Below are positions 9,690 to 19,917 of a DNA stretch of 64,000 nt, one piece after another. A program made the translations under genes and the position numbers. Position 1 is the first letter of the stretch, and each line of letters begins with the position of its first letter. The stretch comes from Xanthobacteraceae bacterium (lineage in GTDB: Bacteria; Pseudomonadota; Alphaproteobacteria; Rhizobiales; Xanthobacteraceae). The DNA lies in contig JAHBZB010000001.1 in the NCBI GenBank assembly GCA_019635635.1, positions 1,673,780 through 1,737,779 of the forward strand, written 5' to 3'. The notes beneath the pieces were generated by a model, which saw nothing but the letters and a program-made list of their open reading frames with translations, searched no databases and was not told where the DNA came from.

Positions 9690-11903
9690 TCAGTTCTTGG
9701 CCGCCATATAGTCCGGCAACCAAGATTCGTGCCGCTTCTTCAGTTCCGCCATAGATATTGGGCGTTCACCGGGCAAAATCAATTGCTCGCCGCCGGTTAG
9801 GCCAAGGCGCATAGCCGATACGCCTGCCGCTCTGGCGGCGGCCTCGATTTCGGGCAGCGCGAGGGCAGGCGCAGTAATGACGTAGCGCGCCTGATCCTCG
9901 CCGAACCAGAAGGCGTGGGGCGGGATTCCCCCCGGCGAAAGTTCGAGGGTCGCGCCGATCCCGGACGCCATGGCCATTTCCGCGATTGCGACGAGCAAGC
10001 CGCCGTCCGAGCAGTCATGCACCGCGGTGACGCGGCCTTTCGCGATCAGGTCGCGGACGAGATCGCCGCTGCGCTTTTCGGCTGCGAGATCGACCGGCGG
10101 GGGTGCGCCTTCTTCGCGGCCGAAGATCGTTGCGAGATAAGCGGACTGGCCGAGCCAGCCGCGCGTATCGCCGAGCACGACGATGGCTTCGCCCGACGAC
10201 TTGAAGGCGAGCGTCGCCGAGTTCTGGAAATCTTTGAGCAGGCCGACACCGCCAATGGTGGGCGTCGGCAAAATCCCGCGGCCTTGCGTTTCGTTGTAGA
10301 GCGAGACGTTGCCCGACACGACCGGGAAGTTCAGCGCAAGGCAGGCTTCCTTGATACCGCGGATGCAGCCGACGAACTGGCCCATGATGTCGGGCTTCTC
10401 GGGATTGCCGAAGTTCAGGTTGTCGGTGATCGCAAGCGGGGTCGCGCCGACCGCAGTGAGATTGCGCCAGCATTCGGCGACCGCCTGCTTGCCGCCCTCG
10501 AAGGGATCGGCTTCGCAATAGCGCGGCGTGACGTCGGTCGAGAGCGCGAGCGCCTTCGGGCCGTCATGCACGCGCACGACCGCGGCATCGCCGCCGGGGC
10601 GCTGTACGGTGTTGTTCAGAATGAGATGATCGTACTGCTCCCAGACCCAGCGCTTGGAGCAAAGGTCGGGAGAGGCGACGAGTTTTTCCAGCGCTTCGCC
10701 GAGCGACTTCGGCGCGGGCACGTTGCTCGCATCCAGCACCGGCAGCTTCGGCGTTTCGGTGAAGGGGCGGTTATATTCCGGCGCCTGATCGCCAAGCTCC
10801 TTTATCGGGAGATCGGCCATTTCCTCGCCGTTGTGGCGAATGAGGAAACGCAGCGTGTCGGTCGTGTGGCCGACGATCGCAAAATCGAGACCCCACTTCT
10901 TGAAGATACTTTCGGCCTCGGCTTCCTTGCCGGGCTTCAGCACCATTAGCATGCGCTCTTGCGACTCCGAGAGCATCATCTCGTAAGCCGTCATCGCTTC
11001 TTCGCGCACCGGCACTTTCTCGAGATCGAGCGTGATGCCGAGATCGCCCTTCGCGCCCATCTCGACAGCGGAGCAGGTGAGGCCGGCCGCACCCATGTCC
11101 TGAATCGCGACGACGCAACCCTTGGCCATGATTTCGAGACAGGCTTCGAGAAGAAGTTTTTCCGCGAACGGGTCGCCGACCTGCACGGTCGGGCGCTTTT
11201 CTTCCGCGCCTTCACCGAACTCGGCGGAAGCCATAGTCGCGCCGTGGATGCCGTCACGTCCGGTTTTCGAGCCGAGATAGACGACGGGCAGGCCGACGCC
11301 GGTGGCTTTCGCGTAGAAAATCTTGTCGGTATCGGCGATGCCGACCGCCATGGCGTTGACGAGAATGTTGCCGTCATAGCGCGAATGAAAGCCGACCGCG
11401 CCACCTACTGTGGGAACGCCGAATGAATTGCCGTAACCGCCGATGCCGGCGACGACGCCGGAAACGAGATGGCGCGTCTTCGGATGATCGGGTGAGCCAA
11501 AACGGAGCGCGTTGAGGCAAGCGATCGGGCGCGCGCCCATGGTGAAGACGTCGCGCAAAATTCCGCCGACGCCCGTTGTCGCGCCCTGATAGGGCTCGAT
11601 ATAGGAGGGGTGATTGTGGCTCTCCATCTTGAAGATGCAGGCCTGGCCGTCGCCGATGTCGATGACGCCCGCGTTCTCGCCCGGACCCTGAATGACGATC
11701 TTGCCGGTGACCGGCAGCGTCTTCAGATGCACTTTCGAGGATTTATACGAGCAGTGCTCGTTCCACATCGCCGAGAAGATGCCGAGTTCGGTGATCGAAG
11801 GCTCGCGGCCGATGAGTTTCAGAATCCGCTCGTATTCGTCGGGCTTCAGACCATGTTCGGCGACGAGTTCGGGCGTGATCTTGACGGTGTTGGAGATATT
11901 CAC
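9690..11903 (-). CDS. purL: Phosphoribosylformylglycinamidine synthase subunit PurL
   Basis: 737 residues, the small PurL type that works with separate PurQ and PurS to make FGAM from FGAR in purine synthesis. It contains the ATP/substrate core ([36 protein letters not shown]). The start is a GTG at 11903: it gives the family N-terminus [13 protein letters not shown], has a GGAGG ribosome site 6 bases before it, and overlaps the purQ stop as GTGA. A longer frame reaching 12065 runs into purQ and is rejected. Confidence 0.95.
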   Translation of the reverse strand: MNISNTVKITPELVAEHGLKPDEYERILKLIGREPSITELGIFSAMWNEHCSYKSSKVHLKTLPVTGKIVIQGPGENAGVIDIGDGQACIFKMESHNHPSYIEPYQGATTGVGGILRDVFTMGARPIACLNALRFGSPDHPKTRHLVSGVVAGIGGYGNSFGVPTVGGAVGFHSRYDGNILVNAMAVGIADTDKIFYAKATGVGLPVVYLGSKTGRDGIHGATMASAEFGEGAEEKRPTVQVGDPFAEKLLLEACLEIMAKGCVVAIQDMGAAGLTCSAVEMGAKGDLGITLDLEKVPVREEAMTAYEMMLSESQERMLMVLKPGKEAEAESIFKKWGLDFAIVGHTTDTLRFLIRHNGEEMADLPIKELGDQAPEYNRPFTETPKLPVLDASNVPAPKSLGEALEKLVASPDLCSKRWVWEQYDHLILNNTVQRPGGDAAVVRVHDGPKALALSTDVTPRYCEADPFEGGKQAVAECWRNLTAVGATPLAITDNLNFGNPEKPDIMGQFVGCIRGIKEACLALNFPVVSGNVSLYNETQGRGILPTPTIGGVGLLKDFQNSATLAFKSSGEAIVVLGDTRGWLGQSAYLATIFGREEGAPPPVDLAAEKRSGDLVRDLIAKGRVTAVHDCSDGGLLVAIAEMAMASGIGATLELSPGGIPPHAFWFGEDQARYVITAPALALPEIEAAARAAGVSAMRLGLTGGEQLILPGERPISMAELKKRHESWLPDYMAAKN

Positions 11904-12598
11904 GCCGCCTCCAGGACGGTCTTGATGCTTTCGAACAGGCCGCGGCCGTCGGTCGGGCCGATTAGCGGATCGACGTGATTTTCCGGATGCGGCATCAGCC
12001 CGAGTACGTTGCGCTTGTCCGACAGCACGCCGGCAATCGCGTTGGTCGAGCCGTTGTGATTCCACTTCGGATCGGTTTTGCCTTCCGGCGAAACGTAACG
12101 GAACAGCACGCGGCCGTCGCCTTCGAGGCGTTTGATCGTCTCTTCGTCGGCGGTGTAATTGCCTTCGCCGTGCGCGACCGGAATTTTCAACACGTCGCCC
12201 GCGTTATAGCGGCGCGTGTAAGGCGTGTCGGAGCGCTCGACGCGCAGGTACACTTCCTTGCACATGAAGCGAAGTTGCGCGTTCCGCTGCAATACGCCCG
12301 GAAGCAACTGCGCTTCGCACAAAATCTGGAAGCCGTTGCAGATACCGAGCACAAGCCCGCCGCGATCGGCGTGTTCGCGCACCGCGGTCATGATCGGCGC
12401 GCGCGCGGCGATCGCGCCACAGCGCAGGTAGTCGCCGTAGGAGAAGCCGCCCGGCAGCACGACAAGATCGGTGCCGGAGGGGAGATCTTCGTCGGCGTGC
12501 CACACGATCTTCGCGGCCTTGCCGGTGATGCGCTTGATCGCGCTTGCGACGTCGCCTTCGCGATTGGAACCGGGGAAAAGAACGACAGCAGCGTTCAT
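11900..12598 (-). CDS. purQ: Phosphoribosylformylglycinamidine synthase subunit PurQ
   Basis: 232 residues. Class I glutamine amidotransferase that supplies ammonia to PurL. The nucleophile is in GICNGF (C87) and the His-Glu pair is in GLMPHPENH near the C-terminus. The N-terminus [16 protein letters not shown] is standard. It begins 4 bp after the purS stop and its own stop overlaps purL by 4 bases, so the three subunits are translated together. Confidence 0.96.
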   Translation of the reverse strand: MNAAVVLFPGSNREGDVASAIKRITGKAAKIVWHADEDLPSGTDLVVLPGGFSYGDYLRCGAIAARAPIMTAVREHADRGGLVLGICNGFQILCEAQLLPGVLQRNAQLRFMCKEVYLRVERSDTPYTRRYNAGDVLKIPVAHGEGNYTADEETIKRLEGDGRVLFRYVSPEGKTDPKWNHNGSTNAIAGVLSDKRNVLGLMPHPENHVDPLIGPTDGRGLFESIKTVLEAA

Positions 12599-12602
12599 CG
12601 GC

Positions 12603-12845
12603 TTACCCCAAAACCTCGACGCGGTAATTTTCGACGACTGTATTGGCGAGCAGCTTGTCGGCGGCGGCTTTGAGCGCCGCTTCGGCCTTCGCCTTGTCGC
12701 CATCGGCGAGCTCGATTTCGAACACCTTACCCTGACGGACGCTCTCGATGCCTTCGATGCCGAGTGACTTCAGCGCGCCTTCGATGGCCTTGCCCTGCGG
12801 GTCGAGCACGCCGTTCTTCAGGGTGACGGTGACGCGGGCTTTCAT
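12603..12845 (-). CDS. purS: Phosphoribosylformylglycinamidine synthase subunit PurS
   Basis: 80 residues, normal length. PurS bridges PurQ and PurL and helps channel ammonia. The sequence MKARVTVTLKNGVLDPQGKAI, then SLGIEGIESVRQGKVFEIEL, is typical. A GAGAGG ribosome site lies just upstream. It sits 102 bp after purC, so purC and purSQL could be one transcript. Confidence 0.95.
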   Translation of the reverse strand: MKARVTVTLKNGVLDPQGKAIEGALKSLGIEGIESVRQGKVFEIELADGDKAKAEAALKAAADKLLANTVVENYRVEVLG

Positions 12846-12947
12846 CGAAGGACCTCTCTTTGAGAACCGTTTAGCCGAAACGCAGACGGGGGCAATCGCC
12901 CCCGCCGAACATCCACATCAGAAATACGGCACGGGCGGGCAAAGCCT

Positions 12948-13715
12948 TCAGCTTTTCACCAGTACCGGGCCGGTGCCTTGCGGCGGCTCGTTTTCCGAGA
13001 TGATGCCGAGACGGCGCGCGACCTCGGTATAGGCCTCGATCAGGCCGCCCATGTCGCGGCGGAAGCGGTCCTTGTCGAGCTTGTCGGCGGTCTTGATGTC
13101 CCACAGCCGGCAGCTATCCGGGCTGATCTCGTCGGCGACGACGATGCGGACCATGTCGTTGTCCCAGAGCCGGCCGCATTCCATCTTGAAATCGACCAGA
13201 CGGATGCCGACGCCGAGGAAAAGACCGGAGAGGAAATCGTTCACGCGGATCGCAAGCGCGATCACGTCGTCGATTTCCTGCGTCGTGGCCCAGCCGAAGG
13301 CAGTGATGTGCTCTTCGGAGACCATGGGGTCGTTGAGCTTGTCGCTCTTGTAATAGAACTCGATGATCGAGCGGGGGAGTTGCATCCCTTCCTCGAGACC
13401 GAGGCGGGTGGCGAGCGAACCGGCGGCGACGTTGCGGACCACGACCTCGAGCGGAATGATCTCGACTTCGCGGATCAGCTGCTCGCGCATGTTCAGGCGG
13501 CGCACGAAGTGCGTCGGCACGCCGATCTCGTTCAGCTTCTGGAAGACGTATTCCGAGATACGGTTGTTGAGCACGCCTTTGCCATCGACGATCTCGTGCT
13601 TTTTCGCGTTGAACGCGGTGGCGTCGTCCTTGAAATGCTGAATCAGCGTTCCGGGCTCGGGGCCTTCGTAAAGGACCTTGGCCTTGCCTTCGTAGATGCG
13701 GCGGCGGCGGCTCAT
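12948..13715 (-). CDS. purC: Phosphoribosylaminoimidazole-succinocarboxamide synthase (SAICAR synthase)
   Basis: 255 residues from the chosen ATG. Joins CAIR and aspartate in purine synthesis. Motifs: [18 protein letters not shown] at the N-terminus, [12 protein letters not shown] (substrate loop), [10 protein letters not shown], and VDFKMECGR / [12 protein letters not shown] in the C-terminal half. The start at 13715 gives the usual N-terminus; an in-frame ATG at 13745 would add ten residues and has a GGAG 12 bases before it, so the true start is not settled. First gene of the pur block and divergent from the zeta-subunit gene. Confidence 0.94.
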   Translation of the reverse strand: MSRRRRIYEGKAKVLYEGPEPGTLIQHFKDDATAFNAKKHEIVDGKGVLNNRISEYVFQKLNEIGVPTHFVRRLNMREQLIREVEIIPLEVVVRNVAAGSLATRLGLEEGMQLPRSIIEFYYKSDKLNDPMVSEEHITAFGWATTQEIDDVIALAIRVNDFLSGLFLGVGIRLVDFKMECGRLWDNDMVRIVVADEISPDSCRLWDIKTADKLDKDRFRRDMGGLIEAYTEVARRLGIISENEPPQGTGPVLVKS

Positions 13716-13993
13716 GGGGGTGTACCGTGTCTTCAAAAAATCCATATCGAACCGGGACTCCGGGCGTACTGAACCACAAAATCGTCTGGAAAACCGGGGT
13801 TTCCGCGGAGGAAAGCCGCAGCGATTCCGCCGGGCTTTCACGCTGGTTGGACTCTATCCGAAGGCCCCCGGCAATACAAATACCGGCCGCACGGTAGCGT
13901 TGCGCATGGCCGATTGACGCAGTTGAAATAGGGCTTGGCGGCCTATATTCAACGGCGGCCGCAAGGAAAATACCTCAGGAGCAGTGGCGAACG

Positions 13994-14320
13994 ATGAGCA
14001 GTTTCGACAAGCGTGAAGAAGCCTTCGAGAAGAAATTCGCGCTCGACGAGGAGCAGAAGTTCAAGGCCACCGCGCGGCGCAACCGCAAGCTCGGCGCCTG
14101 GGCCGCGGAGAAGCTCGGCATGACCGGCGCGGAAGCCGAGGCCTATGCCAAGTCCGTGGTCGCCGCCGACTTCGAGGAAGCCGGCGACGAGGACGTGTTC
14201 CGCAAGGTCCGGGGCGATCTCGATGCCAAGGGCATGCAGTCGGTCGCCGACACCGAGATCCGCGCGAAGATGAGCGAACTGCTCGCCGAAGCCGCGGCGG
14301 AAATCAAAGCCGGAAAATAA
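13994..14320 (+). CDS. ATPase inhibitor zeta subunit (DUF1476)
   Basis: 108 residues, start MSSFDKREEAFEKKFALDEE. This family (DUF1476) is the zeta subunit of alphaproteobacterial F1Fo-ATP synthase: its N-terminal segment enters F1 and blocks ATP hydrolysis, a job done by IF1 in mitochondria. The rest is a four-helix bundle (KFKATARRNRKLGAWAAEKLG, AEAYAKSVVAADFEEAG, VFRKVRGDL, ADTEIRAKMSELLAEAAAEI). AGGAG lies upstream at a fair distance. Divergent from purC with 278 bp between the starts; no ATP synthase genes are near, as is usual for this family. Confidence 0.92.
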   Translation: MSSFDKREEAFEKKFALDEEQKFKATARRNRKLGAWAAEKLGMTGAEAEAYAKSVVAADFEEAGDEDVFRKVRGDLDAKGMQSVADTEIRAKMSELLAEAAAEIKAGK

Positions 14321-14341
14321 CGCGAGCAATTTTCGCGGCAG

Positions 14342-14369
14342 CAGCGTGCGTGGTCTCGACCGCACGCTG
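14342..14369 (+). terminator. Possible terminator hairpin after the zeta-subunit gene
   Basis: CAGCGTGCG and CGCACGCTG pair, with further pairing (GGTC/GACC) inside the loop. No T-run follows, so the role as terminator is uncertain. Confidence 0.35.
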
Positions 14370-14479
14370 AACAACCATTCACGTAGATTGCATCGAATTC
14401 ACGGGTCTTCTCGGAACCGGGAGCGTAAATTCCGCGTTCGTTGTTCGGCGCAACTCATGCGCTATCGAAAGGAACGCCG

Positions 14480-15487
14480 ATGTTGAAGCGCGCTGCGCTC
14501 GCCGCCACCGCAATTTTTCTCACCGCGACCGCCGCGTCCGCGACGCCGCTCGCCTTGCCCGTGAATATCAACCTGCGCTGGGGACCCGGCATCGAATATC
14601 CGGTCGAGATCGTGGTGCCGGAGGGCACCGTGGTCGATGTCCAGCGCTGCGACGATCTTTGGTGCGAAGTGAACTGGGAAGAGTATCAGGGCTTCATGAA
14701 CCGCGAGGTGCTCGGTCTCGGCGAGGGTAACGCCTATCCGCAGGTGTTCGCGCCTGCTGCGCCGCCGCCGGCCTATGTCACCGGCTTCGACGGTTACTAT
14801 TACGACGACGAAGCCGATTACGTGTACGGACCCAGCTTCGGTTTCCGTTACTACGGCGGCTTCCATGGCCGCTATAACTCGCGGCTTGCCGTGCACTCGC
14901 GCGCGGAGTCAAAGGCTCGTCATCACCGGCCGCAGGTTTCAGCGATGAGCTTCCACAATCCGCAGACGTCCTCCGCCGCCGGTCATAACCGTGCGATCTC
15001 GCAGGCGGTCGCGCATAACCGCGCGGATTCGAGAATGCTGCGGCAGACGAAAAATCGCGGCGAGTTGAGAAAACGCCTCGAGCAGCAGAATACGATCGTG
15101 CGACAGCAGAAGAATCTGCAAATCCAGCAGAAGAGCTTGCAGAAGCAGCAGAAGAATATTCAGCAACAGCAGAAGAACCTGCAACAGAAGCAGCAGAATA
15201 TTCAGCAGCAGAAGACGCAGCCGCAGAAGAACTGGCAGCAAAAGGTTCAGCCGCAGCAGAAGGTGCAACCGCGCAACTTCCAGCAGCAGAAAACACAGCC
15301 GCAGAAGAATTGGCAGCAGCAAAAGGTGCAGCCGCAGAGAAATATTCAGCAGCAGAAAGCGCAGCCGCGTAATTTCCAGCAGAACCGGCCGCAAATTCAG
15401 AACCGACCGCAGATGCAGCGGCGTAACGATCCGGCACCGCGCACGCCGCCTGCGGTGCAGAAGAAGCAGAACAACCAGAACAATTAA
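14480..15487 (+). CDS. Secreted SH3-domain protein with Q/K-rich repeat tail
   Basis: 335 residues. A signal peptide (MLKRAALAATAIFLTATAASA) is followed by a bacterial SH3 domain (about 24-85: NINLRWGPGIEYPVEIVVPEG, C-x4-C pair in RCDDLWCEVNW). Then comes a Gly/Tyr/Asp-rich linker (GYYYDDEADYVYGPSFGFRYYGG) and, from about residue 195, a long low-complexity tail of QQKN, QQKTQPQKNW and QPRNFQQ units. SH3_3 domains bind peptidoglycan or cell-wall peptides; the tail has no known role. The ATG at 14480 is chosen for its AAAGGA ribosome site; an upstream in-frame ATG at 14441 lacks one and spoils the signal peptide. A clear terminator follows. Confidence 0.8.
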   Translation: MLKRAALAATAIFLTATAASATPLALPVNINLRWGPGIEYPVEIVVPEGTVVDVQRCDDLWCEVNWEEYQGFMNREVLGLGEGNAYPQVFAPAAPPPAYVTGFDGYYYDDEADYVYGPSFGFRYYGGFHGRYNSRLAVHSRAESKARHHRPQVSAMSFHNPQTSSAAGHNRAISQAVAHNRADSRMLRQTKNRGELRKRLEQQNTIVRQQKNLQIQQKSLQKQQKNIQQQQKNLQQKQQNIQQQKTQPQKNWQQKVQPQQKVQPRNFQQQKTQPQKNWQQQKVQPQRNIQQQKAQPRNFQQNRPQIQNRPQMQRRNDPAPRTPPAVQKKQNNQNN

Positions 15488-15490
15488 TAA

Positions 15491-15522
15491 GAAAAAGGGC
15501 GGCTTTCGAGCCGCCCTTTTTC
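15491..15522. terminator. Bidirectional terminator SH3 protein gene / purB
   Basis: GAAAAAGGGCGGCT pairs with AGCCGCCCTTTTTC around TTCG. A-run and T-run flank the stem, serving both convergent genes. Confidence 0.95.
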
Positions 15523-15542
15523 TTTGTTTCTCGTTCGCTTGC

Positions 15543-16847
15543 TTACTTGCCGAATACGCGCGCGAAAATAGTATCCACGTTCGACAGATGATGACCGAGA
15601 TCGAAACAGGCGTCGATTTCGGCGGCGGTCAGCAGCTTCGCGACATCTGCGTCGGCTTTCAGCGACTGCTGGAAATCCGCGCCCGCGTCCCAGGTCTTCA
15701 TCGCGTTGCGCTGCACGAGGCGATAGGCGTCTTCGCGCGCCATGCCCTTGCGCGCGAGCGCGAGTAAGACGCGCTCTGAATGGACGAGGCCACCGAACAT
15801 CTCGAGGTTGCGCTTCATGTTCTCGGGATAGACCACGAGCTGTTCGATCAGTCCGGCAAGGCGGTTCAGCGCGAAGTCGAGCGTGATAGTCGCGTCCGGA
15901 CCGATCATGCGCTCGACCGAAGAATGCGAGATGTCGCGTTCGTGCCAGAGTGCCACGTTTTCCATCGCGGGTAGTGCATAGGCGCGCACCATGCGGGCGA
16001 GGCCGGTGAGGTTTTCCGAGAGCACCGGATTGCGCTTGTGCGGCATCGCGGACGAGCCCTTCTGGCCCGGCGAGAAATATTCCTCGGCCTCTTTCACTTC
16101 GGTGCGCTGTAAATGGCGGATTTCGACCGCGAGGCGCTCCATCGAGGAGGCAATCACCGCAAGCGTCGCGAAGAACATCGCGTGGCGGTCGCGCGGGATC
16201 ACCTGGGTGGAAACCGGCTCGACTTTCAGCCCCATCTTTTCCGCGACATAGGCTTCGACCTGCGGGCTGATATTCGCGAAGGTGCCGACCGCGCCGGAGA
16301 GTGCGGCGGTCGAAACTTCCTCTTTCGCGCGCAGGAGCCGCTCCCTGCCGCGCGAAAACTCGGCATAGGCTTCCGCCATCTTGAGGCCGAAGGTCGTCGG
16401 CTCCGCGTGGATGCCGTGCGAGCGGCCGACGGTGACGGTGTTCTTATGCTCGAGCGCGCGTTTTTTCAGTGCGGCAAGCACCTTGTCGAGATCGGCGAGC
16501 AGCAGATCAGCCGAACGCGAAAGCTGCACGTTGAGGCAGGTATCGAGTACGTCCGACGAGGTGAGGCCGAGATGCACGAAGCGCGCTTCCGGCCCGACTA
16601 TTTCGGCGAGATGCGTCAGAAACGCGATGACGTCATGCTTCACTTCGCGCTCGATCGCGTCGATGCGAGCGATGTCGAACTTCGCGTCTTTGCCCTTGGC
16701 CCAGATTGTCTTCGCTGCTTCCTTCGGGATGACGCCGAGTTCGGCCATCTTGTCGGCGGCGTGGGCCTCGATCTCGAACCAGATCTTGAAGCGGCTCTCG
16801 GACGACCAGATTTGCACCGCCTCGGGGCGGCTGTAGCGCGGGATCAT
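15543..16847 (-). CDS. purB: Adenylosuccinate lyase
   Basis: 434 residues. Fumarase/aspartase superfamily enzyme that releases fumarate from SAICAR and from adenylosuccinate, so it acts twice in AMP synthesis. The superfamily signature GSSAMPHKRNPVLSEN is clear, and the N-terminus MIPRYSRPEAVQIWSSE is standard. It lies 8 bp downstream of rpe on the same strand; a transport gene is upstream of rpe. The other purine genes of the window are 2 kb away and oriented the same way, but not in the same operon. Confidence 0.96.
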   Translation of the reverse strand: MIPRYSRPEAVQIWSSESRFKIWFEIEAHAADKMAELGVIPKEAAKTIWAKGKDAKFDIARIDAIEREVKHDVIAFLTHLAEIVGPEARFVHLGLTSSDVLDTCLNVQLSRSADLLLADLDKVLAALKKRALEHKNTVTVGRSHGIHAEPTTFGLKMAEAYAEFSRGRERLLRAKEEVSTAALSGAVGTFANISPQVEAYVAEKMGLKVEPVSTQVIPRDRHAMFFATLAVIASSMERLAVEIRHLQRTEVKEAEEYFSPGQKGSSAMPHKRNPVLSENLTGLARMVRAYALPAMENVALWHERDISHSSVERMIGPDATITLDFALNRLAGLIEQLVVYPENMKRNLEMFGGLVHSERVLLALARKGMAREDAYRLVQRNAMKTWDAGADFQQSLKADADVAKLLTAAEIDACFDLGHHLSNVDTIFARVFGK

Positions 16848-16855
16848 TGCTTATC

Positions 16856-17533
16856 TCATGCGGCGGCACGCGGCTGCGCCGCGCGGATCGCCTCGATGTT
16901 CTTTTTATATTGTTCGGGGCCGCCTTTATAGACGGCGGAGCCTGCGACCAGCACGTTCGCACCGGCACCGGCCGCAAACGGCGCGGTCTCGGCGGTGATG
17001 CCGCCATCGACTTCGAGGTCGATCGGACGGTCGCCGATCAGTTTGCGGAGTTTAGCGATCTTCGCAGTGGCCGCCGGAATGTAGCTCTGGCCGCCGAAGC
17101 CTGGGTTCACGCTCATCGCGAGAATGAGATCGACCTTGTCGAGCACATATTCGATGGCGCTTTCCGGCGTCGAAGGATTGAGCGCGACGCCGGCCTTCTT
17201 GCCGAGGTCGCGGATCACCGAGAGCGAGCGCTCCAGATGCGGCCCCGCTTCCGGATGGATCGTGATGATGTCCGCGCCCGCTTCCGCGAAAGCCGCAAGA
17301 TAAGGGTCCGCAGGCGCGATCATCAGATGCACGTCGAGAATTTTCTTCGTGTGCGGGCGGATCGCCTTCACGATCGCGGGTCCGAGCGAGATGTTCGGTA
17401 CGAAGTGGCCGTCCATCACGTCGACATGGATCCAGTCGGCGCCTGCCTGGTCGGCGGCACGCACTTCCTCGCCGAGTTTTGCGAAATCGGCGGCGAGAAT
17501 CGAGGGCGCAATCAGAAGGGGACGAGTCGGCAT
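16856..17533 (-). CDS. rpe: Ribulose-phosphate 3-epimerase
   Basis: 225 residues, TIM barrel. Interconverts ribulose-5-P and xylulose-5-P in the pentose phosphate and Calvin pathways. Conserved: [41 protein letters not shown] and EVDGGI, which hold the metal ligands and catalytic aspartates. Two ATG codons stand close together (17539 and 17533); GGAG is 9 bases before the second and only 3 before the first, so 17533 is chosen. Likely co-transcribed with purB. Confidence 0.95.
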   Translation of the reverse strand: MPTRPLLIAPSILAADFAKLGEEVRAADQAGADWIHVDVMDGHFVPNISLGPAIVKAIRPHTKKILDVHLMIAPADPYLAAFAEAGADIITIHPEAGPHLERSLSVIRDLGKKAGVALNPSTPESAIEYVLDKVDLILAMSVNPGFGGQSYIPAATAKIAKLRKLIGDRPIDLEVDGGITAETAPFAAGAGANVLVAGSAVYKGGPEQYKKNIEAIRAAQPRAAA

Positions 17534-17567
17534 TTTCATCGGCTCCAGAAGCAGCGCCGTACCATGT

Positions 17568-18527
17568 CTATTCCTCGCCCGGCAACCGCCGATCCATGAG
17601 CCGGTGAACAACGGGTGCGGCGAGCGCCGGCAGCAGGTAGATCGGAAACTGGGCGACGGCGAAGTAAATCCATGTCAGCTCCGGCACGCCGCCGCCGGCG
17701 GCCGCGATCATCACGCCCATGTTCCGGTGTGCGCTCGTGAAGCCGAGCGCGAGCGACTTCTTCAGCCCTTCGCGCCAGAACAAAACCGTGGTCAGAACAT
17801 ACATCCCGATCGCGATCGCGAAGGCGAGAAGCGTGAGCGAGCCGACCAGCAGCGGCTCCTTCACGGTGCGCGCGGTGACGCCGTCCATGGCGGCAATTCC
17901 GAATATGAACAGCAAGAGCGCGTTGATGCCATCGATCGAGGCCTTCGCCGCGGCGATCCGTTCGTTGCCGAGCCGCCATCGCAGCAGGCTTGCGACCGCG
18001 AAGGCGCCTCCTAGAATTGCGAGCAGGCGCAACGCCAGTTGCGCGGCATCGAGCGTCAGCTTCTCGCCGGCGAAATGCGAGACGATGAACGGTGCCAGCA
18101 CAGGCGTAAGCGCGCTGCATGCGATGAGCAGTGCCAGTGTCAGCGCCGTATCGAGGCGCAGCATCGCCGCATAGGCCGCCGAAGACATGATCGGGGGTGC
18201 TGCGAGATACATCATAAGCCCGAGCGCGATGCCGGGGCCGAGCCGGTCGACGCCGAGATAGGGCAACGCAAAGCCGAAGGCGAGCGGCGTCACGACCATC
18301 ATGCCGAAGCACGCAAGCCCGACGAGGAGTGGGGCTCTGAAGCGGGCGCGCAGTTCGGCGGGATCGACCCGCAGGAACGCGAAGACCAGCAGGAAGAAGA
18401 TGGCGACAGAGAATGCCGGCTTCACGGCGGCGGCGAGTGTAGGGACGGCAAGACCCACCAGCACGCCACCGGCGGCGATCAGGGTGCCTCGCCGGCCAAG
18501 CCATTCGAGAACGGATTTCAAGCCCAT
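17568..18527 (-). CDS. BASS-family (bile acid:sodium symporter-like) membrane transporter
   Basis: 319 residues with about nine or ten hydrophobic segments. It resembles the large family of predicted Na+-dependent transporters (BASS), including the [18 protein letters not shown] region in the middle and [18 protein letters not shown] near residue 270, which correspond to the two crossover regions that bind sodium and substrate in this fold. Substrate unknown; relatives carry bile acids, pantoate, pyruvate or sulfonates. It precedes rpe by 34 bp on the same strand. Confidence 0.75.
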   Translation of the reverse strand: MGLKSVLEWLGRRGTLIAAGGVLVGLAVPTLAAAVKPAFSVAIFFLLVFAFLRVDPAELRARFRAPLLVGLACFGMMVVTPLAFGFALPYLGVDRLGPGIALGLMMYLAAPPIMSSAAYAAMLRLDTALTLALLIACSALTPVLAPFIVSHFAGEKLTLDAAQLALRLLAILGGAFAVASLLRWRLGNERIAAAKASIDGINALLLFIFGIAAMDGVTARTVKEPLLVGSLTLLAFAIAIGMYVLTTVLFWREGLKKSLALGFTSAHRNMGVMIAAAGGGVPELTWIYFAVAQFPIYLLPALAAPVVHRLMDRRLPGEE

Positions 18528-18663
18528 ATTCTTCCGGACTGCAGGCTTCGGGCGTAAAGAACACTCATTCCGCCCGCAGTTTAGCGATGCCTGCCCGGAA
18601 ATGCCTGTGAATTGCCGAGGAACTCGTCTGGATCGTGCCAGAATCGTTTAATAGAAATAACAA

Positions 18664-19917
18664 ATGATGCAAAAGAAAAATGTGATCGTTCTTGGCGCCG
18701 GTATCGTTGGCATTTCGGCGGCGCTGCATCTGCAAAAGCGGGGCGTATCGACCGTGCTCGTCGACCGGCAGGGACCGGGCGAGGGCACCTCCTACGGCAA
18801 CGCCGGCATCATCGAAGGCAACACGCTCTTTCCTTATCCCTTTCCGCGCAGTATTCGCGCGCTTTCGCGCGTCGCGCTGAAACTTGCGACCGAAGCGAAC
18901 TACCACGCGGGCTTCCTGCCGCGGATCGCGCGCTGGCTCTGGAACGTCCGCCAGGCGACGACGCCGGAGCAACTCGAGGCAACGGCGCGCGTGATGCGTC
19001 CGCTGTTCGAGCGCTCGCTTGCCGAGCACGAGGAACTGGTCGAAGCGGCCGGCGCGCAGCGCTATCTGCGCCATACCGGCTGGCTGCGCGTCTATCGCTC
19101 CGAGAATGCACTCGAAAAACTCGCAGCCGAACTGAAGCTCGCCGACGAGTACGGGATTCCCTATCAAAAGCTTTCGGTCGAGGAGTCGCTCGCGCTCGAG
19201 CCGTCGCTCTCGCCGTTGTTCAAACACGGCGTGTTGTGGCCGAAGGCGGCGAGCTATTCCAATCCGCTCGGCGTCTCGCGTGCTTTCAACGCGCACTATC
19301 TTTCGCTCGGTGGCGAGAACGCGAAGGGTGACGCAAAGACGCTCGCGCGCGCGAACGGCGGCTGGAAGGTGACGACGGACGCAGGCGAAGTCCACGCCGA
19401 AGAAACCGTGGTCGCGCTCGGGCCGTGGTCGCCGGATATCCTCGAACCGCTCGGCATCGACCTGCCGCTTGCAGTTAAGCGCGGCTATCACTGGCATTTC
19501 GCCGCGAAGGGTAATGCTTCGCTCTCGCGCCCGGTGCTGGATGCGGAAGCCGGTTTCATCCTCGGGCCGATGGAACAGGGTATTCGGCTCACCACGGGTG
19601 CGGAGTTCGCGCATCGCGACGCGAGGCCGACGCCGGTGCAGATCGACCGATTGATGCCTTATGCGAAAAATCTGTTCCCGCTCGGCGAACCGCTGGAGCC
19701 GAAGCCATGGCTGGGTTCGCGGCCGTGCTTCTGGGACTCGCGCCCGGTGGTTGGCCGTGCGCCGGGACAGAACGGCTTGTGGCTCGACTACGGTCACGGG
19801 CATTCCGGGCTTACGCTCGGGCCGGTGACCGGAAGGCTGCTCGCGGAAATGATGACGGGCGCGACCCCGCTAACCGATCCCGCGCCGTTCGCAGCCGAGC
19901 GCTTCGCGAAAAACTAA
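18664..19917 (+). CDS. DadA-like FAD-dependent D-amino acid dehydrogenase
   Basis: 417 residues. DAO-fold flavoprotein: Rossmann motif VLGAGIVGISAALHLQKRG (residues 9-27), the DadA-type SYGNAGIIEGN segment that contacts FAD, and a C-terminal GHGHSGLTLGPVTGRLLAEM. DadA enzymes oxidise D-amino acids to keto acids and pass electrons to quinone; this homologue could act on another amine. Translation starts ATGATG with no visible ribosome site. Its stop overlaps the convergent peptidase gene by 4 bp. Confidence 0.82.
   Translation: MMQKKNVIVLGAGIVGISAALHLQKRGVSTVLVDRQGPGEGTSYGNAGIIEGNTLFPYPFPRSIRALSRVALKLATEANYHAGFLPRIARWLWNVRQATTPEQLEATARVMRPLFERSLAEHEELVEAAGAQRYLRHTGWLRVYRSENALEKLAAELKLADEYGIPYQKLSVEESLALEPSLSPLFKHGVLWPKAASYSNPLGVSRAFNAHYLSLGGENAKGDAKTLARANGGWKVTTDAGEVHAEETVVALGPWSPDILEPLGIDLPLAVKRGYHWHFAAKGNASLSRPVLDAEAGFILGPMEQGIRLTTGAEFAHRDARPTPVQIDRLMPYAKNLFPLGEPLEPKPWLGSRPCFWDSRPVVGRAPGQNGLWLDYGHGHSGLTLGPVTGRLLAEMMTGATPLTDPAPFAAERFAKN

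Noticed and set aside
11904..12065. 54-codon upstream extension of purL
   Set aside because: It overlaps purQ, and the GTG at 11903 has a GGAGG ribosome site and gives the family N-terminus.
15090..15400. CAGCAGAAG-type repeats as a possible CRISPR array
   Set aside because: Irregular units coding for a Q/K-rich protein tail; no constant repeat or unique spacers.
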